NCBI GenBank assembly: GCA_025266875.1
Contig: JALLLT010000001.1
Span: 1,178,001-1,242,000, forward strand
Reading direction: 5' to 3'
Length of the DNA: 64,000 nt
DNA from: Fennellomyces sp. T-0311
Taxonomy: Eukaryota > Mucoromycota > Mucoromycetes > Mucorales > Lichtheimiaceae
Shown one piece after another: positions 1 through 12,330 of this stretch. Each line of letters begins with the position of its first letter. Positions within the stretch are counted from its first letter, which is position 1. The notes beneath the pieces were generated by a model. It was given only the letters and a program-made list of their open reading frames with translations. It searched no databases and was not told where the DNA came from. The position numbers and the translations under genes are program-made.

Positions 1-183
1 TTTTGTGTGAGAAATACACCTTCTTAAGGCTCGAAAATCTACGGGGTGAGTACCGTTATCATGAAAGGGCAGAGAATACCAAGAAACCTGTTTGACTTGT
101 GAGATCTGCTTCAGGAACAGCGCAACTGTAATTTTTTCTTGCGGCTTTATACTTTCTTACTCCAAAAACCATTTTGACTCACT

Positions 184-2248
184 ATGCCAACTGTTGTTCC
201 AAACAGGTTTAATCAAACAAACATCGAAGTGCAATCACGATAATTAACGCGTTCTTTGATCTCTTCAAAGTATGTTTTACAGAAAAATCACAAATCCCGT
301 CGTATACACATTTCCGTGTGATTCTGACGAATCTGACGTGGAAGAATTGTTCACACCGATTCCCCAGTGGTATGCAACGAATGTCGTCGCCGAGAAACAG
401 AGACGCACGATTATTGATATATACACGTAGTAATCCCAATTATAAACGATCGCCGGAATTGGCTTTCCTGGGTAAGCCAACAGATATCTGGGAATCATAT
501 CAAACCGATATATCCAAAGCAACAAGTGAGGTATGATTCTATGGGTGATACACAAGTATCGTACAGCATACTATGGCGCGAGAACTAAACAATCTGTTTC
601 TTCCCTAGCTGACTATCAACCCAGACTTTGCTGTCAAAGAACGCCAACACCATGAGACTTTGGAACAGTTACGGAAGGAGTACGTCGAGAATCAGAAGCG
701 GCAATTACAACAGACCCAAGAGAAGCTTCGTTCCGATATTTCTAAACTGAACAGCACATAGTAAGTTGATGCACCCACTACTGGATCACCTTGTTAACGC
801 ATTTATGCATTAGCACGGGCAAGGAGAAGAAGCTCGAGGAAGAGTATGACAAGTATCTGGAAGAAATGAGAAAGGCAAGTGCTAGCAACAAATAGATACG
901 AACGAATTGGTAAATTGACATACCAGTGGTGCAGCGGGTTGAGCTCGCAATCAAAGCAGACAAACAAAAATTCGCCGCAGAGGCCGCCAAGAAAGAAGCA
1001 GAGAAGAAGGCCAAGGATGCCCAGCAAAAGAAGGACCTTGAGACGAAGAAGAAAGCGGAAGCAGATGAAAAGGCGAGAAAGGAGCAAGAGGAGAAGGAAA
1101 AGCTGAAGGTAATTAATATTTGTTCGCAAACGAAGAGGCGAGGTTGTACCTAATCTTGGTTTTCCAGGCCAAATCATCCTCGGCATCCGTGAGTGGACTT
1201 GAGCTGTATAAAAAGTACTCTGCCAAGCTTGACGTAAGTGCTCCGCATATATTCAAAATGAAGACCGCAGAAGCTCATCCTTTCGCGTAGTATTATCGAG
1301 AGCATTATCGGCCACGACTCCAAGATACAAAGTTCAGATCAACAGTCTTCAAAGAACGGATGCCAATCAAGCGTTTTTTGAAACAGCTGCAGTTTAAACG
1401 AGATGTCGTCGATCAACGCGTATGTGATATTCTGATGAAATACACTGCACACAACTAACACAGCGTTGTAGTTTATCGCCATCCGGGACAGGCTGCTTGC
1501 GGTCAAGACACAATCCGAAGACGCATACCATATACTTCTTAATTACACTGCCAAAGATTTTTTGGTAAGGAGCAAGCTGTAAAACGAAATGCGATGATCG
1601 CCAACTCAAACATATCCACAGCGACAAGCACGATCCGAAATTTCGTCGATCAGCTGGGGTGCATACTTTTACGCACGCTTTGCCATGCTGCTCGGTGCGG
1701 CGATACCGGATTTTTTAGAATACCTTCTTGCCCGTCTCTACAAGCGCTGCCCATACCTGATTCCGGAGTACCATGACGACCCGTCGCTTTCCATCGAAGA
1801 GATCCAGAAACGACAAAGATACGAATATTTGGACGACGAAAAGAAAGAGTTCCAGACCATCGACATGCATTATCTATACCAGTACGCGTATGTCATGTTC
1901 TATGCCGCGTTGGTCCAAATGACGCAGCAACTTGGCAGCGATCCCCAAAACCCACACGGTATCGAATACGGCTGGCTATGGCTCGCACGCATCTGCAATG
2001 TCCCTCCACGAGCAATTACCCCGGGCTTGATACACGGGTTCCTCCAAATTGCTGGAAGGTCGCTTTTGCAAAACTATCCAAGACAAGCCGTCAAGGTCTA
2101 TCAGTTAATATTAAGTGACATTCTGCCCCGCACACCCAAGTCCCGTGAGAACGCAAGTCCGTTGAACGAGCTGCGACGGTTCTTAGAAGATTTCTTTAAT
2201 ACTGGCGAAATGCCCAAAATGCCGGAAAAGGCTGAAACAAAAGTTTGA
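184..2248 (+). CDS. GLE1: GLE1-type mRNA export factor (nucleoporin)
   Basis: GLE1 is a nuclear pore protein that, with IP6, activates the DEAD-box ATPase DBP5 during mRNA export. I resolve ten exons: 184-206, 283-369, 431-530, 609-760, 814-878, 927-1108, 1168-1233, 1291-1419, 1472-1564 and 1622-2248. All phases agree and give 507 aa. The start is the ATG at 184, chosen because the 23-nt first exon (8 residues) splices in frame into an acidic segment (DSDESDVEEL). Residues of about 75-220 are a charged K/E/A-rich coiled coil. The C-terminal half is the GLE1 helical domain, with motifs such as LQDTKFRSTVFKERMPIKRF and FFNTGEMPKMPE near the end, where GLE1 proteins carry a similar F-x-TG-x-P motif. 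It converges tail-to-tail with GCP3, only 35 bp between stop codons. Exon 1 is the least certain part; family assignment is firm. Confidence 0.88.
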
Positions 2249-2283
2249 ATTCCCAACGTAATAAACCATCTTGCTTCAGTGTT

Positions 2284-5200
2284 TTAATTTGCGGAATAGT
2301 ATCCATTATAATTAAGCCGTGTCAGCAGAGATCGAAGATCTTCGTCATGATACGATCCCAAAACATCTAAAAACTCGAGTACTTGGCTCTGAAACTTCTT
2401 TTCCATGTCCGTGTGCTTCGCTCGTATTTTTTTTAGCTTTTCGGCGTCTTGCTGTGATGATGATCCGAACGTATGCAGATTATCCTGTCAATCACGCAGT
2501 CAGAACGTGGTCACTGCGAGCGCTTCACCTTGGGTAACTTACCAATACCGATTTGTAGGCAAGGATGGTTTCAAACAGGGAGCCTAGATGCATTGACAAC
2601 GCTTGATTCTTGGCTCCACTCAAGAACCCTTTCTCAGTAATTTCTGTCAGGTATTGCGTGTGAGCTTCGATAATCGAATCGAGGTCAATGCTTTTGTTGT
2701 TGATATAATCTGCCAGCTTCTCCCACGAGCATTCGAGCACCTTTGAAAAGCATCCATTAGCAAGCGACAAATTGGCGTTCGATTCAGGTAAGTTACCTCG
2801 AAAAGATAATAGTGTTGTAATTGATATATAAAGTGGATCATGCGACTGATGCATAATTGTGCTTGGTGCAGATCCTGTGCCATCTCTTTAACAGAAGCAA
2901 AGTCTCGGGAAGCCATACTCCATCGCCGCCATGATGCTGTAAGGGTATACTCGACGCGTTTTAACTGCCATAAAAAGTTAAACAGGCGCAGGTATTGGTG
3001 CATGGCGGCTGGACTGAAAACAGTATTGATGGGCGAATCGAGATGGTAATCCAGCGTAAAGACGTCCCATCCAAGGTCATTTGCAGAAACCTTTTTATCT
3101 ACAATCTTAGTAGCCTTCGCAACACAATCGGACTCGCGTACATACCTCTAGCAATCGCACATCCAAGCGGTTTAGGATTTCAGGATCATCATATTGTGCG
3201 TTTGACGCACGTATAGCGGTTTCTAATACACCGGTCAAATTGTGACGGAAGAGTTTGTTGGCGGGTTGGTTTAGGCCAGGACTAAGAAGTGAATCAGACT
3301 TTGCATGGCAGCAGCGATACATACATACCCTAAGGTATCCATAAGGTATTGGATAAAGTCACCTTGTCCCAGCAGCAAGTATCTTTTCAGTGCACGTAGA
3401 TGATCCATAAGCTTATACTTGTGTTTAAGAATATTAATTAGTTGTTTGCTTGTTTCTCGGTATGTCTGATCAATCGACCGCTCTACGGCTAGAATGTCTC
3501 CATATTTGAACGTCTGTACAGCTATTAGAAAGCGTCAGTAATTGCCTATTGTGGCCAATAAAAGTATGTCGCTTACGTGACGGATTTGATGATGGATCAT
3601 GGTCTCTGACAACAAAGACGTCGTCCTGACAACTGTATCGAATAAAGTTCAAAGACTTTCCGATCAAGAAGATCTGCAAGAACACCGTTGGTACGATTGT
3701 CACTGATATACTCACATACATACCTTTTGCGCCAATTCACTCGAGATGAAACTTGGAATCATGTTTTCTCGAATAGAATATTTGCTCTGCCAAAGTTCTT
3801 CTTCAGAAACGGTAGGGTCGCAGGCAACAAAGAATTCTTGATAAGGATCATCGAGTTCACCTTCGTAAATCCATCGCTGAAGCATCTCGTAGAATGGCTT
3901 CGAGACCTTATATCAAAGGTTAGTATCAGTTGCTTTTATTCGCAAAAAGTACTGCATACTTCTTCCAGCATGGCCTTGATATACTTTTGGATAAACGGGT
4001 CCCCGTGCTTTGTGTAATTGTGCATAGTCGATACCAGTGCTCCACCCTTTTGATCTGCTTTCTCTTGTTACTGTGTCTGATTTGTTGTTGGAGCACAAAC
4101 ATACCTTTACACACATCGACCAGGACACTCATCAAGCGAAGTCGTTGAGAGCTTTCTCGTGTCCATAACAAAAGCCTGCGCAATGTCAGAGTATGTTCAT
4201 TCGGAATTGAAAATACGGTCGAGGTCTGCTTCTCAATCTGTGCTTCAAGAACTGCGATCAGCTTGTAATAGTCTGTCAATTCATGTTGCAGGGCAAAACA
4301 GAAAGACTAGATGATCACAGTGTCAGATAGCTTGGGTTATCCAAGTGCCTACGGTTTACCTGAGCAACGAGTCCGGTAGAAGGATCATTGAATCTTGGAC
4401 GGATAAACGATTGTATTCGCTGGTAAAGCCATCCAACCTCGGTAAGCCTGTACACAAGGTCTTTGGTAGGCTGTGGAACGTTTGCCTTTTCATTCACAAC
4501 ATCAGATACATAACCATAGCAACATGCACCCTCATCCAGCTTTTTACCTGACTATCCATCACGTACTCTCCTGTTCCAGAATCATATTTGATATACTGAC
4601 CATCGATGCCTTGGAAAATGAATATAAGGTCTCGTAAAAGCGCAGACTCTGGCACAACTGATTACATATTTTAAGTATTCCTGTCGTTATTCATCAATCA
4701 CTAAAATTTACCTGGTTCATAGCCACTGTTGGATATTGAACTCTGATATGCTTCCCGCATTTTTGCCAACTGGGTAGCGGGAGGTAATGATCGGTCGCTT
4801 TCAGGATAATCATCAGCTAAGCGTCGTCGCGTATTGCGCGAAGGTACTGACTCAGATTGCATATCGTAAGGTCGAGAACTAGACGGCTGTAGCTGTGGAG
4901 ACACGCTTGCTAGTCCCAGGGGCGAGTTACCTGTGGGCTGAAATGGGAATTAAAAGCGCTGTCATTTGACGTGATATATCATCCATACCGATAACGGAGC
5001 CGACGACAGATCATCCAGCTCGCTCACAAGCGATAAAAGATAAAGTATAGACCATTTCTTACGCAGAACAGACTGAGAGCAAGATTAGAGCTAGTCATAC
5101 TTTCCACGCTTTCGCTGATCATTTACCTGTGAAGCGAGCTTATTGTACAAGTGTCCAAACCTCGAAGCGTTGCTCGTATCTCGCGAGTCGCGTGTCACTG

Positions 5201-5667
5201 TGAATAAAGCGTGTGAACAATAATAAAAGACAAATAGTGAGATCTTACGCTTTCGACGAATCGTGTTTGCGACATGGTTTTCGTCTTCGAGTACGGAGGG
5301 TGAAGGCTGGCTAAGAATCGATCGATGAATCGCTTTTACAGGCAACAATAAATGAATAAATCTACCTTGTCAGTAGACGCGCGCATTTGTCGTATACTGC
5401 TTCAAAGTGAATTTGATCGTGGGCATTGTTGGGATCGACTTGGATGAAGCGCTGTGTCAGTTTATGGAGTGTCTTTGCCGTGCGTTGATCAAGTGTGGAG
5501 GTGCTGCTGCTGCTATTGTTGCTATTGTCATAGTTATCTGAAAAGCTGCGATAGGAGGGAGTGGTGGAGAGTCGAGTTGGTCGTGAGGATTGTCCGGGAG
5601 GGTATTGATGCGATTGTTGGTTTCCTCCTTCCTGCAGGAATGCGCGCAGGGAATCGGGCATGCTCAT
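2284..5667 (-). CDS. Gamma-tubulin complex component 3 (Spc98/Alp6 family)
   Basis: GCP3 pairs with GCP2 and gamma-tubulin to form the microtubule-nucleating complex at the spindle pole body. The gene has roughly a dozen exons. The N-terminus ([15 protein letters not shown]) is Q/S/N-rich. The first GRIP-type region holds [20 protein letters not shown] and [20 protein letters not shown], both diagnostic of GCP3. The C-terminal gamma-tubulin-binding region includes [19 protein letters not shown], then [20 protein letters not shown], whose last part spans an intron. The last exon ([18 protein letters not shown], then [15 protein letters not shown] and TAA) joins after AYKSVL through a GTAAGT donor. 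The start at 5667 is the first ATG of an open frame that continues by splicing into the GCP N-terminal domain. GCP2 is the main alternative, but the motifs fit GCP3 better. Individual internal exon ends were not all fixed. Confidence 0.85.
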
Positions 5668-5965
5668 GGCGTGAAAGGGGACAAAGACACGAAATTGCGC
5701 GGATTTCTTGAAATATGCAGCGCGCTGTCAAAAAGCCGAAGTTTTGACTTGACCGTGCAGTTGCTATAGAACGATAATGGCTTTCCCATATCAACCTGAC
5801 GCCTCAAGATATTCTTGTGTGGCGTTTGATAGTATTACACTGGCTGTTGCCTTGACTGATCCGACCACAAGTGGTGCTATGTCTCCTAAGAATATGAGTA
5901 ACAGGTCAACGACAGCGAGTGCGACTCGGTACAGATACTACGCTAGTATCCATTGTATATGAGTA

Positions 5966-7720
5966 AGGCACCAGTAGAAGTGTGAGTTTATTGAAATACT
6001 TGAATTACAGCCATTCTTCTTACTCCATCCCAGTCGACTTCTTTCTTGACAGTATTGCCGTATTGGACTTTTCTAATCCGCGTATGCAATCCCCTTTGAG
6101 CTTTCGAAATGGACGGAAACTCTTTCCGTGCCTTGAGGTCATCCGCAAGTGTTACCACTACCTTGCGCGAGCTTTTCTGTAATGAGCTACAGTGCTTCGT
6201 CACCCATTCCAAGTTCTGCGCGCGATTGTCCTGCCGATCTCCGTTGAGGTGCTTGACAACATTTTGTGTTTCACTGTAGCCCTCAACGAATGCGTTGGCC
6301 ACGAGGCGGGAAACAATTACATGATTTCTGCGTATCTTTGTTGTGTCTAAACAACTGCCTTTTACGACTTGCTGATCAGAAGAGATTTTTACGTGAATAT
6401 ACCCATCCGATGTACACCATAACGCAAGAAGTTTAGAATTGCCTATCCTGCGAACGTGGCCCATGTCTGACACTTCGTACTTGCTGAACGATCGCCCGTT
6501 CCAGGGAAGAGTACCAATGGGTTTCCATTTTGTTTCTTCGGTAACTGGTGGCAATGGCCGCTTTGTGACTCTTTTGGGTGCATTTCCTTGTTCCTTCAGC
6601 AGATTACGGGTTTCTGTTTGTACTGGACCATAGCTTCGACTTTGATTTACGGAGCGAGTAACGAACTCGAGGTTTTTGAGAGAATTGTCTGCTTTTTCGC
6701 CGCTGAAATGATCAATCTGGAGATTATCCACTCGGCGTCCTTTAAAAGACTGCAACACGATGCTGTGCACTAAGATATTGAAACTCTCCCTATGCGTTTT
6801 ACCAGTGGCAGCATCTGGAACGAGTTGCACCATTTGATATCCGTGGCTACTATTATTGCGAGGGCTAAGGTGCTTTCGCGTGATAAGGGAATAAATGCCT
6901 CCAGCGTCCGAGACAAGGTATCGCTCGAATGTCGAATCGTCACGCACATTTCTGACCACGGTGTACTTTGTGCCTGAGTGTTTTTCCTGGAGTCTCTCGA
7001 TTTCGATGGCTTGCAGTGTCGGCAAGTCGCACACGACGAGGTTGGCCCACGCACAATTCTTCTGGTTTCCGTCTTTGTGGTAGATGTAGTGCTTGCTCTT
7101 GTCATGCTGCTGGCCGGAGAATGTTGTAGCCATGATTTCATCCAACTTTAAACAGATGCACTTTCTGTCAACATGAAGTCGGTAATTGATAGAATTCGCT
7201 TTTTTATTTGGTTCCAATAGCTTGAGTTTTCCGGAAGTATTTGAACTTATGGCACCCAGCTTGTTGACAAAGTAACGGGGAGGCATGGTGGTTGGCAGCT
7301 TTGGATGACGGATTTGATGCCACTCGAGTTCTTCAGCTGTGCTCGAGGTGGGCGTCTCTAAAGATAATGCGTCAATTTTCGCATAATGATTTCTCCTTCA
7401 CCCATGCTTACCTGCATCGTCTTCTCTTTGCTCACTGTTCTTGCACACGCTGCTCTTCTTTGTATCAAAGTCTATACGCCAATGACTAACATTCAGCATG
7501 GAACGACTTGGCCCATCTCAACATCCTCCCATGGCTTACCATGCAGTTCCTCGTCAACAATTCCTTCTTCTGTTGATAGCTTCCCTTGAGACAAGACGCG
7601 TTCTCTTGTCTTGAAGTTTCGCATTGCGATGAATAATAGTGAAAAAAGAAGGTGCAGTTGTTATGGGAACGCCAGGGGACGGACAAATAGAATTGGTGCT
7701 TTTTGTTTACAGGTGCTGCA
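5966..7720 (-). mobile_element. NUMOD4/HNH element, copy A
   Basis: This block of about 1755 bp recurs inverted at 32387-34144. Similarity starts abruptly on both sides: the promoter-side edge is near a GCAGCAC motif (7714-7720) and the 3' edge is at GGTGCC, just past the stop codon. Inside are 5' flank, a 54-bp intron, the coding region and about 20 bp of 3' flank. The flanks outside the two copies are unrelated. No convincing target-site duplication is visible. A weak similarity between the two edges (CACC-n-GTA) might be a remnant of short terminal repeats, but I would not rely on it. The block sits in an intergenic region and interrupts no recognised gene. Confidence 0.7.
5988..7499 (-). 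CDS. NUMOD4/HNH homing-type endonuclease, copy A
   Basis: Two exons (7412-7499 and 5988-7357) around a 54-bp intron (GTAAGC donor, CTTTAG acceptor) encode 485 aa. The ATG at 7499 is chosen because exon 1 joins in frame to sequence upstream of the internal ATG at 7286. The protein shows three NUMOD4-like plus HNH-like units. Unit 1 has YFVNKLGAIS then HKDGNQKNCAWANL. Unit 2 has RYLVSDAGGIYSL then IDHFSGEKADNSLKNLEFVT. Unit 3 has KYEVSDMGHVRR then VKHLNGDRQDNRAQNLEWVT. NUMOD4 and HNH_3 domains are known from DNA-binding homing endonucleases of phages and large viruses. A nuclear intron shows this copy is adapted to host expression. Activity is not shown: units 1 and 2 deviate at likely catalytic positions, and unit 3 looks most complete. 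It differs from copy B mainly in a few dense patches. Confidence 0.75.
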
Positions 7721-9127
7721 ACGTGATGCAGATGCTCACCAGGCATTAGTATTAAGGCCCTTTACGTGATAGATAGATTTCCGTAAAAGATTTGAGGAAA
7801 TAAAGGCGGGTCACAGGTGACATTTTAAGGTGTATCTAGACATGTCAATGTGCCAAAAGGTTCTTCATCCAAAGTCATATTGCACTGTGGATAACCCTAT
7901 AATGGGAAGGTGCGTAATCGCCAGCGTCCAGACCTTAATCAGTGCCAATATACACTATGTAGAATCTGGCATCTGAATAACAAGTAGCTACCAAGATGCG
8001 TAGATAAGGTGATAACACTGCATGAGTGTATTATTTCCATTTTAGCTGCACCTTGAACTTTGTTATGTACCATTAACTAATAGCACCGTGAGGCACCACT
8101 GCATTGGACCACCAGCGATGAGCCCCCAAAAAGTTGCACGCAGTTACGTGCGTAAAATATTGGGATTGGTTAGCAATGAACAAGCAGTCGATATAGCCGA
8201 AATAGTGCCTTTTCTTTTAAAAATGATTATGCAACAACTTTGCTGGTATATACTATGCATCAACATTCCAGAATTAACATCAAGACCTTGCACTCTATGC
8301 ATATACAAGAAAGACAGCTGCAAAAAGAATAATCCTACTTCATCTAGGTACATATATATACACTCTATACCTCAATTATTGAAGTCAGATATACCAAACG
8401 CATGGAATTTACGACACTTGTCTGTCAGTACATAAGTGCTTTTTTTCGTTGCTTTCGTCTATCTACGTATGTATGTAGCAGCAATCTACTTTACGCATCT
8501 GTCTTATCATTTATTCTATAGCCATTAGATTGCTTCATCAGTACGACGACCAAGGTTATTGATGTTTCCTCAATACGTACTACAAATATGCGGGTGACCA
8601 CTGCATCTGCCGTACGAAAGTATTCGTATATTCAGCCACCTTTGCAATAAAAGAAACTACTGAATTATAGACTACTCTCAAATATGCCAAAGGAACGTGA
8701 CAGAAGGCAAGATGCGTATTATTAGAATTCGCATAATCACATTTTTACTCTGGAACGGCTACGATCATCAATATCTCATCATTCCGATCTTTTCTTCCGA
8801 ACCTATTGTGCGAGCCTTTTGTCTTGTTATGTAAAGTCCCGATGTGTTACCTGTGTAATGATCGATACATTATAATCGGGATTATAAGATGCTTAATCAC
8901 CGTAAATGTCAAGACCGGACCGAACAAAGGCACGCGGATTTTACCAAATCGAAAACGCCACCCCTCGCCCTTAATGCTCCATCCCATAGCCACTGTACAC
9001 TGAATGAGTGGGAAATTGTTTATTTTTTGTACAAACAAGCATGCAAATATCGACTAGATGATAACAAGGAAGCAAAAGAAGAGATAGGGGATTACACGGA
9101 AAGGGTCGATGTCCAATGGGAAGAGAA
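7721..9127. other. Intergenic, no gene seen
   Basis: AT-rich sequence between the NUMOD4/HNH element and the 3' end of 6-phosphogluconate dehydrogenase. It holds only short open frames without recognisable motifs or plausible splice partners. The longest (8088-8435, +) has low-complexity composition. I see no RNA gene or repeat family here. Confidence 0.5.
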
Positions 9128-10837
9128 TTAAGCATCGTAGGTGGAAGCAGAGACGTTACCGCCGCGGCCGGTCCAGTTGGTGTGGACCCACTTGCCGGGA
9201 GCATCCAAAAGTTCGTAAGTGTGGGCACCAAAGTAATCACGCTGAGCCTGGAGCAAGCTAGCGGGCAACAGCTCGTGACGGAGACCATCGTAGAAGTTCA
9301 GAGCGGTGGAAAGGGCGGGAGTGGGAATACCCATGATCACAGCCTGAGCAACAACGTTTCTCCATGCGTCCTGAGCCTTGGCAGTAGCTTCCTGGAAGAA
9401 GGGATCGAACAACAAGTTCTCGAGTTCGGGGTTGTTGGTATAAGCATCCTTGATCTTGCCCAAAAAGACGGAACGGATAATGCAACCGCCGCGCCACATG
9501 AGCGCAATACCAGCGTTGTTCAAGTTCCAGTTGTTGTCCTTGGCAGCCTGGCGCATCAACATGAAACCTTGGGCGTACGACACAATCTTGGCGGCATACA
9601 AAGCCTGACCGAGCTGAGCAAGGAATTCCTTCTTGTCACCAGTGTACTTCTTGTCCTTGGGACCAGAGAGAATCTTGGAAGCACGGACACGCTCATCCTT
9701 CAAGGAAGACAAGCAGCGAGAGTAGACAGCCTCACCAATCAAGGTGACGGGGATACCGCGATCCAAAGAGTCAATGGCGGTCCACTTGCCGGTACCCTTC
9801 TGGCCAGCGGTGTCACGGATCTTTTCAACCAAGGGCTTACCGTCGGTGTCCTTGAACTTGAGAATGTCACGAGTGATCTCAATCAAGAACGAATCCAATT
9901 CACCCTTGTTCCATTCAGTGAAGACTTCGGCCATTTCATCGTGAGTCATGCCGAGACCCTCAAGCATGATTTGGTAGATCTCGCAAATAAGCTGCATGTC
10001 ACCGTATTCTTTTTTTTTTGTTTGGCAACCCCACCATATTAGTTCATTGCTTTACCCTTTACGCGTAACGCTTATTCAGCTTACCAATGCCGTTGTGAAC
10101 CATCTTGACATAATGACCAGCACCGGTGCCACCAACCCAGTCGCAGCAGGGCTCACCGTCAGCCTTAGCAGCAATAGCCTGGAAGATGGGCTTGATGGAC
10201 TCCCAAGCGGCGGGGTTACCACCAGGCATGAGGGAGGGACCGAAACGCGCACCTTCTTCGCCGCCGGAAACACCCGAGCCGACAAACAAAATGCCCTTCT
10301 TCTCCAATTCGGCGCAGCGGCGGATGGAGTCGGGGTAGTGGGAGTTACCACCGTCAATGATGATGTCTCCGTCCTCCAAGAAAGGCAAGAGCTGATCAAT
10401 GAAAGCATCGACAGCGGAACCAGCCTTGACAAGCAAGACGATCTTGCGAGGACGCTTCAACTTGGCGCAAAGCTCTTCGACGGAATGAGCTCCGACAATG
10501 TTGGTGCCTGTTGTCCCATTAGAATCACTTCCGGCGCGTGTGTGTATCAGGTGGCTATTTAATACGTACCCTTTGCCTCGTTGGCCAAGAAGTTGTCGAC
10601 CTTGGAGGTGGTGCGGTTGTAGGCACACACGGTGAAACCGTGATCGTTCATGTTCAGGATCAAGTTTTGACCCTAATACGCTATACGTCAGTCCCGGTTC
10701 AAAGCGAAAGACGCGTGTTTCATATATTACCATGACAGCCAAACCAATGAGACCAATATCAGCGCTAAGCGAACGCGGGTTAGCATGATGGTACATATGG
10801 TGCTGCAGCAAAAACAGACTTACACAGCTTCGACCAT
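9128..10837 (-). CDS. GND1: 6-phosphogluconate dehydrogenase, decarboxylating
   Basis: Cytosolic enzyme of the oxidative pentose phosphate pathway: 6-phosphogluconate + NADP+ gives ribulose 5-phosphate + CO2 + NADPH. Five exons (10824-10837, 10731-10764, 10570-10672, 10085-10507, 9128-10008) give 484 aa, normal for the family. The first exon is only 14 nt (MVEA plus two bases), completed by the second ([10 protein letters not shown]). The NADP-binding start reads [18 protein letters not shown]. The catalytic region has [25 protein letters not shown] sequence and the active-site motif [19 protein letters not shown], which spans the last intron. The helical C-terminal domain follows, ending in [16 protein letters not shown]. 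Strong bias to C-ending codons suggests high expression and explains the long antisense open frame on the other strand. Identification is essentially certain. Confidence 0.96.
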
Positions 10838-11375
10838 TTTTGCAGTTTTCTCTTCTGAGGTAAAAGATGGAGAAAAAGAAAAGTGTGTCGGCAAGCGGGT
10901 TTTGTAGGGGGTGAAAATCCCAACAAAAAAGGCGGTGATGTAAGCAGATGATTAAGCACAGTAGAATTGATCTATCTTGCCGATCGGGGTCCTAGAAGTT
11001 CCATGCCGTTCCCCATCGATTATCATTGGCTCAATCAGTTCACCTGGTCTTTTGCCTATATAAATCCATAGTTTGGATAATCAACCGTTTATTATGCCAT
11101 GACGCCAACCCCAGCTTTCCCGTCGCCCAAAATTTTCCGCGCTTCCCGCCTATTTGGGGTTGAGGCGGGCTCTTACGGGAAAATCCAAGGAAAAGAAGGA
11201 CATCAAACTTTATGTACACTAATCATGCCGATTGGCTGAGAGTTTTTTCGTGCTGGCAGGTGGCGCATTTCTCCGTTTTATCGGCTACATCTTTTGTGCC
11301 TAAATCAAGTTAAAAAAGCCGGTGCATTAATATAAGATTCGATATGATGGATCTCATCATCGCGTCTTTATTTCT
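10838..11375. promoter_or_regulatory. Upstream region of GND1
   Basis: This 538-bp stretch separates the GND1 start codon from the PTRHD1 stop codon (both genes on the minus strand), so it should hold the GND1 promoter. A TATATAAA-like run lies near 11056, about 220 bp upstream of the ATG. That is far for a TATA box unless the 5' UTR is long or spliced. No defined operator was recognised. Confidence 0.3.
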
Positions 11376-11953
11376 CTATCGGTACAATGAGCAGTACTTC
11401 TTGAACACGTCCTTGACCTCAGCTGACCGTTCGCGCAAAGGTGCCGTCGCAAGCGCCGTGGGGATGTCTTCGGGCTGCTCCACCCATTTGTAGTGCGGTA
11501 CCTGATATTCCTTTAGCGCTGCTTCCAGCTTTTCCAGTGAATTAGCGTTTTTGGTCTATTCACATGTTTTTTTCAGCATCAGATTTTTGCCAGGGTCCAA
11601 TAAAGGGGCTTTGCGATACCTCAAGGACTACTTTATGCATTCGTGTGATATCGGTCAGGTATTCCATTGTGTCCGGATCGTTCCTTGTCACGTGTAAAAC
11701 CGCCGTTGCAGCATGACAGGCCTGCGTCATCACACTGCAAAAACGTTGGTTAGTAAGCGGGTCTTACCGATCGTTGCTGTTTTTCGGCAGGATCACGCCG
11801 ATTGTTACCTCCCCGTGTTCCAATTTAAGCTCTGACTAATCGATTAATTCATGATTACAAACAGGAAACGTGCACACACACTCCTACCTTGGCCAAATCC
11901 TTGCGGACTACAATGAACATTGTCAAATGTTCAGTTACTGCTGCTGTTGCCAT
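11376..11953 (-). CDS. PTRHD1-type peptidyl-tRNA hydrolase
   Basis: Four exons (11888-11953, 11809-11831, 11620-11734, 11376-11555) encode 127 aa with consistent phases. The second exon is only 23 nt. The fold is that of PTH2-family peptidyl-tRNA hydrolases, which recycle prematurely released peptidyl-tRNA. The match is closest to the eukaryotic PTRHD1 subgroup: FIVVRKDLAK at the N-terminus, VMTQACHAATAVL (the family's QACHAA core), MHKVVLE, then YKWVEQPEDIPTALATAP near the end. The length fits the family. Human PTRHD1 activity on peptidyl-tRNA is uncertain, so the reaction is inferred from the fold only. Confidence 0.82.
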
Positions 11954-12330
11954 GGTAATGTTGTGCGAATATCGCGACTTGCGGAGAACGGTTTTGACGC
12001 GTTGAAATTGGTTTGTTCGCCTAAAAAAAGAGTGGGGCCCCATATTACATCATAGATCACTCGATTCAGGGCACTTAGGAATCGATGCAGCGGCAATTTG
12101 TTTAGGCTTAGTCGATCCGTGACAGAAATGACAAATCGGCTATGGCAGAACTGATATGCATAAGTAATTTATTTTATACAAATCATGAATGAAGATACAA
12201 ATAGCGATGAAGGTGTGCAAAAGGTGGTTTTTTATATGTCGCGATACAACATGAACAGTGATACAGAAAAATGCAGTGCAAATAATGAAAACAGACCCAC
12301 AAACGCTCACTACAGCCAAATAAAACACAA
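11954..12330. other. Intergenic between PTRHD1 and RhoGEF genes
   Basis: A stretch of 377 bp containing the PTRHD1 upstream region and the RhoGEF 3' flank. Only short spurious open frames are present. No specific element was recognised. Confidence 0.4.

Noticed and set aside
8088..8435. 115-codon frame (+) in the 7.7-9.1 kb spacer
   Set aside because: No known motif, poor composition, no supporting splice sites and a single occurrence; chance is sufficient.
9116..10042. 308-codon open frame on the + strand
   Set aside because: It is antisense to the last and part of the fourth exon of 6-phosphogluconate dehydrogenase. Strong codon bias of that gene removes stops on the other strand; the frame has no recognisable motif.
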